NCBI GenBank assembly: GCA_039714835.1
Contig: JBDLIN010000266.1
Span: 1-5,145 of the forward strand
Length of the DNA: 5,145 nt
From: SZUA-22 sp039714835
GTDB lineage: Bacteria > Bacteroidota > Ignavibacteria > Ignavibacteriales > Melioribacteraceae
Direction of reading: 5' to 3'
The notes beneath the pieces were generated by a model, which had not been told where the DNA came from, did no database searches, and was given only the letters and a program-made list of their open reading frames with translations. Shown piece after piece: positions 1 to 5,145 of the stretch (positions within the stretch are counted from its first letter, which is position 1; the number at the start of each line of letters is the position of its first letter). The translations under genes and the position numbers were made by a program.

Positions 1-14
1 ACATTGTATAAATT

Positions 15-57
15 CGGGGTGTGGAGCAGCCTGGTAGCGCACTTTGTTCATGACGAA
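15..57 (+). pseudogene. Truncated tRNA-Pro-like fragment with CAT in the anticodon position
   Basis: The segment matches the 5' portion of the intact tRNA-Pro at 4852-4925. It has the same 5' acceptor strand (CGGGGTG, 15-21), the same D-loop/D-stem block (GGTAGCGC, 33-40) and an anticodon arm beginning at 42. Similarity stops after the 3' anticodon stem (CGAA, 54-57). There is no variable loop, T arm or 3' acceptor strand, so it cannot fold into a tRNA. Several changes fit decay: the D stem has a mismatch (GAGC against GCGC), the anticodon stem is CTTTG against CGAAA with its outer pair lost, and the loop reads TTCATGA, giving CAT instead of CGG. A functional Met or Ile tRNA is ruled out by the missing 3' half. 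It is probably a relic of duplication or insertion at a tRNA-Pro gene. Confidence 0.7.
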
Positions 58-161
58 AAAAATAATTTTACACCATCAGTTAAATCATAATTAAATTTAA
101 TGAAGATATTCCACTGAGTAAATTATTACATAGGTAAATGACAAATCCTCATTGATTTAGT

Positions 162-193
162 TTGACTATCCTCTCTTCAATACTTATTTTTTG
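162..193 (+). promoter_or_regulatory. Candidate promoter for the HTCS gene
   Basis: A TTGAC at 162-166 is followed, 20 bases after its TTG, by TATTTTTTG at 185-193. This resembles the Bacteroidota -33 (TTG) and -7 (TAnnTTTG) pair, except that the -7 box has one extra T between TA and TTTG. The start codon at 232 would lie about 30 bases past the transcription start. The region is very AT-rich, so a chance match is possible. Confidence 0.3.
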
Positions 194-213
194 ATAAATT
201 GTTTTGATAAATT
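189..213 (+). repeat. Exact 12-bp tandem direct repeat upstream of the HTCS start
   Basis: TTTTGATAAATT occurs at 189-200 and again at 202-213, separated by a single G, giving a 13-bp period. It lies 18 bases before the HTCS start codon and overlaps the candidate -7 box. Direct repeats are the usual operator layout for AraC-type DNA-binding domains, so an autoregulatory site is conceivable. The repeat is short and AT-rich, and no binding specificity can be read from it. Confidence 0.45.
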
Positions 214-231
214 CATAATAACCCAGCCTTA

Positions 232-3200
232 ATGAAAAGAATACTATCAAATAAGTTTTATCTACGTATCTTTCTATCAGTCCTACTCATTTTATCTGGT
301 TATTGTACAATAATATTTGGTCAAACTATGGGGTTAAGATTTAACCATTTATCAATCAGTGATGGTTTGCCAGATGACGGATTTACAAGCATTATGCAGG
401 ACCATTTAGGATTTCTTTGGATTGGAACCACGAATGGATTATCAAAGTACGATGGATATAATTTTACAAATTATTATCGGAATGAGAATGATTCAACTAG
501 CCTAATAGGTAGAAATGTTCGTTGTTTGATGGAAGATATTAACGGGGATATTTGGATTGGGACCTATTATGGATTAAGTATATTATTAAGAGATGAAGAT
601 AAATTCATTTCATATGAGAATGATAAAAAAGACCCTAATACTCTCAGTGATAATTGGGTAAAAAGGATTTATGAGGATAAAAGAGGAAATATTTGGATCG
701 GAACAAAAAGTGGTGGTCTTAATTTAATTAAGAGAGAATTATTATTAGATAAAAAGAAGAGAGTAAAATTTAAAAATATAAATCTAGATAATTTTGTTGA
801 GGGCACTGATAATATTTTTGATATAGTAGAGGATTCTGAAAATACCATCTGGGCGTGCACAAGAAATGGTCTGCTAAAGATTTCAGAAGAAGAACCTGAG
901 TTGATTCAGCCAACTAAGAGTAATTTTTATAATAAAAACAATCATTTTTTATCTATTGTAATAGATGAGCAAGGATTAATCTGGTTAGGAACGAAAGAGA
1001 ATGGAATTACATTATATAATAAAAACACTAATGAGTTTACTTCCTTCTATCATGAGAGTCTTCGTTCTAATAAAGATTCGTTCTGCAAGATCACCTCATT
1101 ACTTTTAGATAGTAATGGTAATTTATGGGCTGGATCACTTTCTGGAATTAATGGCGGCTTGCTTTTATTTGACAGAACGACAAAAAAATACGATAAATTC
1201 ATACATGATCCATTAAATCCAAATAGTATTTCAAAGGATTATGGACCTATTCGTTCAATTATTGAGGACAACTTTGGTAATATCTGGGTTACGATATATA
1301 ATGGCAAAATTAATAAAGTAAATCCACAAAACAATTTATTCAAATACTACAGAAATTATTCAAGAGATGAGAATTCAATAATATTCTCGAAAAACACTAG
1401 AATGCTTGAGGCTAAAGATGGAAGATTATGGTTTGCAACTGAAAATGGATTATTTGAATACTTACCTTGGGAAAAACGGTTTGTTAAAATAGTTGCTGAT
1501 AATCAATATAGTAATTGTAATTTTAATAGCGAGTTGTGGAGAATAGCTGAGGATATTAATGGTAATCTTTGGACATTCGGGAAAAGTACTGAACTCAAAG
1601 TATATAATCCAAATACTGGGTCATTGAAATGTTTCAATCATGATATCAATTTACCTGATCAGGAAATATATAGTGTTCATACAGATGAATATGGAATTAT
1701 ATGGTTTGGAACTTACAATAATGGAATTTTTAATTATAATCCATTTACAGATAGTGTTGTCAACTATAAATTCAAAGCAAATGATTTTACTACAATTAGT
1801 AATGATGGGATAGCGAAAATTTGTGAAGACAGTTCAAATACACTTTGGATTGCAACTCGTGATTGCTGGTTGAATAAATTTAATAAGAAGACATCCAAAG
1901 TAAAAAGGATGGATATTTCTAGACAGCATGGTTATTTTTGTGACCTTTTTGTTGATGAAAAAAACCAGCTTTGGGCTGGCACAAGTTTAGGTGGCATCTA
2001 TTTATTTGACACAAAAAATGATAATTACCAAAGAATAAATACTGATCACGGATTACCCTCCAATAACAATGTAATGGGATTCTCCGAGGACCATGACGGC
2101 AATATCTATTGCTGCTCGGAAAGTTACTTGATTAAATTGGATCACGAAGGTAAGTTGAAAGAATACTATAACATCAGCGCAGATGAGGAGGTTCTACACC
2201 AAACTTACTATATTAAAAAAACTAAAGAAGTATTTGTGATTTCAGATAAAGGATTTTATAGTTTTTCCCCTGATAGTTTAAAGCCAAATTTGATTCCACC
2301 TAAAATGGTTGTGACGAACTTGAAATATAAAGATAAACCATTTAAAGTCGGAAAGAATTCACCCCTGAAAAATCATATAAATGTTGCAGAAAAAATTGAG
2401 CTTGAATATTGGCAAAATGATCTTACTATTCAGTATGCTGGTATCCATTATATTAATCAGGATGAAAACAAGTACAAATATATTCTTGAAAATTATGATG
2501 ACAATTGGAGAGATGCAGGCAAAAATAGAGAGATAACATATACAAATCTAGAGCATGGTCTATATACATTCAAGGTTCTTAGTTCTAACTCAAATGGTAT
2601 TTGGGCAACAGAACCAGCAATTCTTTCAATAATGATTAATCCTCCATGGTGGTTTACATGGTGGGCTTACTCAATTTATTTGTTAATCTTTATTTCTACT
2701 TTCTGGTTTATCTATATTCTGCAGAGAAGAAGAATAAAAATCAATAATGAAATTAAGATGAAAGAATTCGAAGCTCAGAAGTTACGAGAAGTCGATCAAC
2801 TGAAGTCTAAGTTTTTCGCTAACATTTCTCATGAGTTTAGAACACCGCTCACATTAATTAAAAGTCCAATAGAAAGAATGCTTGATAATGACAATGTAGA
2901 TGATCCGAAGAAAATCTATAGAATGATAAAGAGGAATTCTGAAAAACTGCTTAACTTGATTAATGAACTACTCGACCTATCTAAATTAGAATCTGGAAAG
3001 ATGAAATTAAGTGCTCAAAAGACTGATATTGTTTCTTTCATTAAATCATTATCAATGTCCTTTGAGTCATTAGCTGAGATAAAGGGAATAAGAATAAATA
3101 TAACATCTTCCAGTGATATAATTGAGCTTTATTATGATAAAGAGAAGATGCAAAAGATAATAACAAATCTTCTTTCTAATGCCTTTAAATTTACGAACGA

Positions 3201-4332
3201 AGGTGGTAAGGTATCGGTTAATATTAAAGAAGTAATAGCCGAACAAAAACTATTTATTAAAATCTCTGATAGCGGAATGGGAATACCAGAGAAAGATCTT
3301 CCTAAAATATTTGATCGCTTCTATCAGGTAGAAGGTTCGAATACTACTGGAACCGGAATAGGATTATCACTTACAAAAGAGCTCGTAGAAATGCACCATG
3401 GGATTATAGAAGCAGATAGTACTATTGGAAAAGGAACTGCTTTTACAATCGCTATCCCTTTAGGTAAAGAGCATCTACATGATGAAGAAGTGATATATGA
3501 TAAATCTGAGTTAGTTCTGAAAGAAGAAAATGAGGATGAGAATTTAAATTCACTTTCAGTAGATAAAGAACCAATAGTATTAGTGGTGGAAGATAATAAA
3601 GATTTAAGAGATTTTATTGTCAGTATTCTAAAAAGTAAGTACAGATTGTATGAAGCGAGAGATGGCGAAGAGGGCTATGAAAAAGCCTTTAAACATCTGC
3701 CCGATTTAATAGTTAGTGATATTATGATGCCCAAAATGACTGGTGATAAAATGTGTGAGAGATTGAAGAATAACCAGATAACTTCACATATACCAATAAT
3801 CTTATTAACAGCAAAATCATCTGATGAGGATAAAATAAGTGGATTAGAAATGGGAGCTGATGATTATTTAATAAAACCGTTTAATAATAGAGAGTTGGTT
3901 GCAAGAATAAACAACTTGTTAGTTCAAAGGAAAAATCTACGAGAAAAGTATTTACGTGAAACAGAAATTCATCCGACAGAAGTTGCAGTATCTTCAATTG
4001 ATAAAATGTTTATTGAGAAAGTTATTGAAATAATTGAAATGAATATTTCAGATACAAAATTTAGTGTTGAGCTGATGGTAACCGAAATAGGAATGAGTCG
4101 TGCACAGCTATACAGAAAATTCACTCATATTTTAGGTGAAACACCTGGTGATTTTATTAGAAAATATAGAGTAAAAAGAGCTGCTGACTTAATTAGACAA
4201 CGGTTTGGCAATATAACAGATGTTGCTTATGAAGTTGGATTTGATAGCTTATCTTATTTTGCAAAATGCTTTAAAATGATATATAATCAATCTCCACATC
4301 AATTCAAGAAGAAATATGTGGATAATAAATAG
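232..4332 (+). CDS. Hybrid two-component system sensor histidine kinase/response regulator, AraC-type output
   Basis: This 1366-residue HTCS combines sensor, kinase and transcription factor in one chain. Residues 1-31 form a signal peptide or N-terminal membrane anchor (K2-R3, hydrophobic stretch, FGQ). Fourteen Reg_prop-type blades follow, with motif aromatics at W63, 108, 155, 207, 251, 299, 352, 400, 447, 491, 539, 581, Y626 and F668; the number fits two seven-bladed periplasmic propellers. A Y_Y_Y domain (about 736-803) leads to a membrane helix at about 809-830. The cytoplasmic part has HisKA with phosphoacceptor H867 (SHEFRTPL), HATPase with N979/N983, DSGMGI at 1013 and GTGIGL at 1040, a receiver (about 1114-1230) with E1120/D1121, phosphoacceptor D1163, T1193 and K1215, and an AraC-type helix-turn-helix domain (about 1258-1362). 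All key residues are present, so it looks functional. The ATG at 232 is the first in-frame start after TAA at 208-210 and leads straight into the signal peptide. Characterised HTCS proteins sense glycan fragments and control polysaccharide-utilization loci; no such locus is in this window, so the ligand and targets are unknown. Confidence 0.97.
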   Translation: MKRILSNKFYLRIFLSVLLILSGYCTIIFGQTMGLRFNHLSISDGLPDDGFTSIMQDHLGFLWIGTTNGLSKYDGYNFTNYYRNENDSTSLIGRNVRCLMEDINGDIWIGTYYGLSILLRDEDKFISYENDKKDPNTLSDNWVKRIYEDKRGNIWIGTKSGGLNLIKRELLLDKKKRVKFKNINLDNFVEGTDNIFDIVEDSENTIWACTRNGLLKISEEEPELIQPTKSNFYNKNNHFLSIVIDEQGLIWLGTKENGITLYNKNTNEFTSFYHESLRSNKDSFCKITSLLLDSNGNLWAGSLSGINGGLLLFDRTTKKYDKFIHDPLNPNSISKDYGPIRSIIEDNFGNIWVTIYNGKINKVNPQNNLFKYYRNYSRDENSIIFSKNTRMLEAKDGRLWFATENGLFEYLPWEKRFVKIVADNQYSNCNFNSELWRIAEDINGNLWTFGKSTELKVYNPNTGSLKCFNHDINLPDQEIYSVHTDEYGIIWFGTYNNGIFNYNPFTDSVVNYKFKANDFTTISNDGIAKICEDSSNTLWIATRDCWLNKFNKKTSKVKRMDISRQHGYFCDLFVDEKNQLWAGTSLGGIYLFDTKNDNYQRINTDHGLPSNNNVMGFSEDHDGNIYCCSESYLIKLDHEGKLKEYYNISADEEVLHQTYYIKKTKEVFVISDKGFYSFSPDSLKPNLIPPKMVVTNLKYKDKPFKVGKNSPLKNHINVAEKIELEYWQNDLTIQYAGIHYINQDENKYKYILENYDDNWRDAGKNREITYTNLEHGLYTFKVLSSNSNGIWATEPAILSIMINPPWWFTWWAYSIYLLIFISTFWFIYILQRRRIKINNEIKMKEFEAQKLREVDQLKSKFFANISHEFRTPLTLIKSPIERMLDNDNVDDPKKIYRMIKRNSEKLLNLINELLDLSKLESGKMKLSAQKTDIVSFIKSLSMSFESLAEIKGIRINITSSSDIIELYYDKEKMQKIITNLLSNAFKFTNEGGKVSVNIKEVIAEQKLFIKISDSGMGIPEKDLPKIFDRFYQVEGSNTTGTGIGLSLTKELVEMHHGIIEADSTIGKGTAFTIAIPLGKEHLHDEEVIYDKSELVLKEENEDENLNSLSVDKEPIVLVVEDNKDLRDFIVSILKSKYRLYEARDGEEGYEKAFKHLPDLIVSDIMMPKMTGDKMCERLKNNQITSHIPIILLTAKSSDEDKISGLEMGADDYLIKPFNNRELVARINNLLVQRKNLREKYLRETEIHPTEVAVSSIDKMFIEKVIEIIEMNISDTKFSVELMVTEIGMSRAQLYRKFTHILGETPGDFIRKYRVKRAADLIRQRFGNITDVAYEVGFDSLSYFAKCFKMIYNQSPHQFKKKYVDNK

Positions 4333-4462
4333 TAGCAAAACTTGTAAACAGTACAACGATTACGCACATTTTTAGATTATTTATAATACTAATGGAGAAA
4401 ATCGGGAGGGATAGTTTTTTAATTGTAAGCTAAAAACGAATAAAATATTTTTCGGGGTGTGG

Positions 4463-4480
4463 TACCGATAAAAATCGGTA
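4463..4480 (+). repeat. Perfect hairpin in the D-arm region of the tRNA fragment
   Basis: TACCGAT (4463-4469) and ATCGGTA (4474-4480) form a perfect 7-bp stem around an AAAA loop. It interrupts the tRNA-like sequence just after position 10 of the tRNA. Its CCGAT...ATCGG core is shared with the second hairpin 20 bases downstream, which suggests that both belong to one family of small palindromic repeats. Family membership is inferred from these two copies only. Confidence 0.7.
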
Positions 4481-4500
4481 TAAACTCCGCCGGTAGCGCG

Positions 4501-4519
4501 TCCCGATCTCTGATCGGGA
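4501..4519 (+). repeat. Perfect hairpin replacing the anticodon arm
   Basis: TCCCGATC (4501-4508) and GATCGGGA (4512-4519) form a perfect 8-bp stem around a TCT loop. On its 5' side lies the tRNA D-stem sequence (GCGCG) and on its 3' side the variable-loop sequence (AGGTCG), so it sits precisely in the slot of the anticodon arm. It is no ordinary anticodon arm: the stem has 8 bp rather than 5 and the loop 3 nt rather than 7. An isolated copy of the right arm, ATCGGGA, lies at 4401-4407 without a partner. Confidence 0.7.
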
Positions 4520-4539
4520 AGGTCGAATTAAAATATCTG

Positions 4540-4734
4540 ATGACATACAAACTTTATATATTAAAAAGTCTAAAAACCAAGAAGTATTATATCGGACATA
4601 CAAATGATCTCACAAGAAGATTTCAAGAACATAATTCTGGACAAACAAAATCAACTAAGCCAGGTGCTCCGTGGGAAGTAGTTTACACAAAAAGGTTCGC
4701 AAATAAATCCGAAGCATACAAAGAAGAATTATAA
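4540..4734 (+). CDS. GIY-YIG nuclease-family protein, C-terminally truncated
   Basis: The 64-residue product is the stand-alone GIY-YIG domain found as a small protein of roughly 80-100 residues in many Bacteroidota; it is related to the nuclease domains of UvrC and of homing endonucleases. Visible motifs are the GIY-equivalent strand YKLYIL (3-8, Tyr6), YYIG (16-19), the Arg26/Arg27 and His31 region, the STKPGAPWEVVY segment (38-49) and KSEAYKEE, in which Glu63 aligns with the metal-binding Glu. The frame stops at TAA 4732-4734, two residues past Glu63, so the usual final basic helix is lost. The ATG at 4540 is preferred because the domain begins two residues later. The longer frame from GTG 4459 would translate the tRNA-like fragment, which is unlikely to be protein. 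No clear ribosome binding site is visible. The natural target is unknown, and the gene may be a pseudogene. Confidence 0.75.
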   Translation: MTYKLYILKSLKTKKYYIGHTNDLTRRFQEHNSGQTKSTKPGAPWEVVYTKRFANKSEAYKEEL

Positions 4735-4788
4735 TTTAAAAAAGCTAAAAGCAGAAAAGTCATAGAAAGATTGATCGATTCAATATAG
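4735..4788 (+). pseudogene. Severed C-terminal tail of the GIY-YIG gene
   Basis: Reading on in the same frame past the TAA at 4732-4734 gives FKKAKSRKVIERLIDSI and then TAG at 4786-4788. This matches the usual end of the small GIY-YIG family, a basic helix of the type EIKxxKSRKxIExLI. The residue replaced by the stop is normally Glu, so one GAA-to-TAA change explains the break. With the tail restored the protein would have 82 residues, the normal family length. The tail has no start codon of its own and would be made only by stop-codon readthrough. Confidence 0.7.
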
Positions 4789-4811
4789 AATTATTTCTAT
4801 AGTTGTTTTTT
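4784..4811 (+). terminator. Possible weak rho-independent terminator after the GIY-YIG gene
   Basis: TATAGAA (4784-4790) pairs with TTCTATA (4795-4801) around a TTAT loop, followed after four bases by a run of six T (4806-4811). It overlaps the ancestral stop codon of the GIY-YIG frame and separates that gene from the tRNA. The stem contains a single G-C pair, so it would be weak and could be chance in AT-rich DNA. Confidence 0.3.
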
Positions 4812-4835
4812 CTTAATATATTTATCGTAAAATAA

Positions 4836-4843
4836 TAAATTTG
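4836..4843 (+). promoter_or_regulatory. Bacteroidota-type -7 promoter box for tRNA-Pro
   Basis: TAAATTTG matches the TAnnTTTG consensus exactly and ends eight bases before the first base of the tRNA. Transcription would start only a few bases upstream of the mature 5' end. No TTG stands at the usual -33 distance, so the upstream element is weak or absent. Confidence 0.5.
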
Positions 4844-4851
4844 GTTACAAT

Positions 4852-4925
<74 letters not shown>

Positions 4926-4991
4926 CTCTAAAGGGTATTTTGTTGCTGCTTTCTTTAATACTTTGGTCCAAAGTTTCAGTAATCTACAATC

Positions 4992-5017
4992 CGTAAGTAA
5001 TTGTTCCTTACGTTTTT
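4992..5017 (+). terminator. Possible rho-independent terminator downstream of tRNA-Pro
   Basis: CGTAAG (4992-4997) pairs with CTTACG (5007-5012); inside, two further A-T pairs follow a T-C mismatch around a TTG loop. Five T (5013-5017) follow directly. It lies 66 bases after the tRNA. The stem is short but the placement is right. A second small palindrome, ACTTTGG-T-CCAAAGT at 4960-4974, lies between them without a proper T run. Confidence 0.4.
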
Positions 5018-5114
5018 CCTTACATCGTTCATTCATGAAAAAAACACTGTGCTTCTAAAAACAACATAAGGGCTAGGTGCTTAAGAGTCAAACTTATTCG
5101 TAGAAAGACTGAGT

Positions 5115-5122
5115 TAGTTTTG
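5115..5122 (+). promoter_or_regulatory. Possible -7 promoter box for a gene beyond the window
   Basis: TAGTTTTG matches TAnnTTTG, but no TTG lies at the usual -33 distance and no start codon with an extended frame follows before the window ends. It is the only regulatory-looking element in 5023-5145, where I see no gene on either strand. Confidence 0.2.
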
Positions 5123-5145
5123 TTTGTGCTGATATGCTTCTAAAT

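Larger units (their letters stand above)
4453..4525 (+). pseudogene. Degenerate tRNA-Pro-like fragment carrying two hairpins
   Basis: The fragment starts with the same acceptor strand as the tRNA-Pro at 4852 (CGGGGTG, 4453-4459). It retains the D-loop/D-stem block CCGGTAGCGCG (4490-4500) and the variable-loop block AGGTCG (4520-4525), and ends exactly where the T arm should begin. A hairpin at 4463-4480 interrupts the D-arm region. A 19-nt hairpin at 4501-4519 stands where the 17-nt anticodon arm would be. No T arm or 3' acceptor strand follows, so it cannot be a working tRNA. The CGGGGTGTGG start is shared with the fragment at 15, whereas the intact gene has CGGGGTGTAG. The reading frame of the downstream GIY-YIG gene is open through the whole fragment (stop at 4441-4443). 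It may now act only as a structured leader for that gene. Confidence 0.7.

Noticed and set aside
15..57. A functional tRNA-Met or tRNA-Ile with anticodon CAT
   Set aside because: No variable loop, T arm or 3' acceptor strand follows, and the D and anticodon stems have mismatches.
50..94. A short open frame from the ATG in the first tRNA fragment, beginning MTKK, as a possible GIY-YIG relic
   Set aside because: Only 14 codons, with no YIG, Arg/His or Glu motif; its resemblance to MTYK at 4540 is limited to the first residues.
669..860. A 63-codon open frame on the minus strand
   Set aside because: It lies wholly inside the HTCS gene opposite propeller-coding sequence, has no recognisable domain and has low-complexity Leu/Phe/Ser content; it is a shadow frame.
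4333..4452. A terminator after the HTCS gene
   Set aside because: The only inverted repeat seen (AAAATATTTT near 4442) is pure A-T without a G-C stem and cannot be supported as a terminator.
4459..4539. N-terminal extension of the GIY-YIG gene from GTG 4459
   Set aside because: The 27 extra codons translate the tRNA-like fragment and its two hairpins and resemble no GIY-YIG N-terminus; the ATG at 4540 fits the domain boundary.
5035..5058. A start of a gene at ATG 5035 (MKKTLCF)
   Set aside because: It stops after seven codons; no other frame from here stays open to the end of the window.
5050..5144. TGCTTCTAAA repeated at 5050-5059 and 5135-5144
   Set aside because: A single 10-bp match in AT-rich sequence with no further similarity around it; chance is likely.

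Overview
The window is AT-rich. It carries one very large sensor-regulator gene, a small damaged nuclease gene, one intact tRNA gene and two broken tRNA copies, all on the plus strand. The organism is probably a member of Bacteroidota or a close relative in the FCB group. The evidence is a hybrid two-component system (HTCS) protein of the type concentrated in that group, a tRNA gene without an encoded CCA end, starts without an obvious Shine-Dalgarno sequence, and a perfect TAnnTTTG (-7 type) promoter box in front of the tRNA. No species can be named from this.

Layout. Positions 15-57 hold the 5' part of a proline-tRNA-like sequence, cut off after the anticodon stem and carrying CAT in the anticodon position. 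Positions 58-231 are noncoding, with a candidate promoter and an exact 12-bp direct repeat just before the large gene. Positions 232-4332 encode a complete 1366-residue HTCS: periplasmic double propeller, Y_Y_Y domain, one membrane helix, histidine kinase, receiver and AraC-type DNA-binding domain. Positions 4333-4452 hold no gene and no convincing terminator. Positions 4453-4525 hold a second broken proline-tRNA copy, in which a perfect hairpin is inserted in or beside the D arm and another stands in place of the anticodon arm. Directly after it, 4540-4734 encodes a 64-residue GIY-YIG nuclease-family protein that ends at an in-frame TAA; the expected family C-terminus continues in the same frame to 4788. 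An AT-rich hairpin with a T run follows. The intact tRNA-Pro(CGG) lies at 4852-4925. The last 220 bases (4926-5145) contain a possible terminator and a possible -7 promoter box but no gene that I can see.

How it fits together. The HTCS should sense a ligand, usually a glycan fragment, in the periplasm and regulate transcription in one polypeptide. No susC/susD or glycoside hydrolase genes lie in the window, so its targets are not visible. The rest looks like a locus reshaped around tRNA-Pro: two 5' tRNA fragments, each followed by a different gene, then the intact tRNA at the downstream end. The most unusual feature is the tRNA fragment with hairpins fused to a GIY-YIG reading frame. I read it as the decayed remains of a small tRNA-associated mobile or selfish cassette; this is inference and needs genome-wide comparison.
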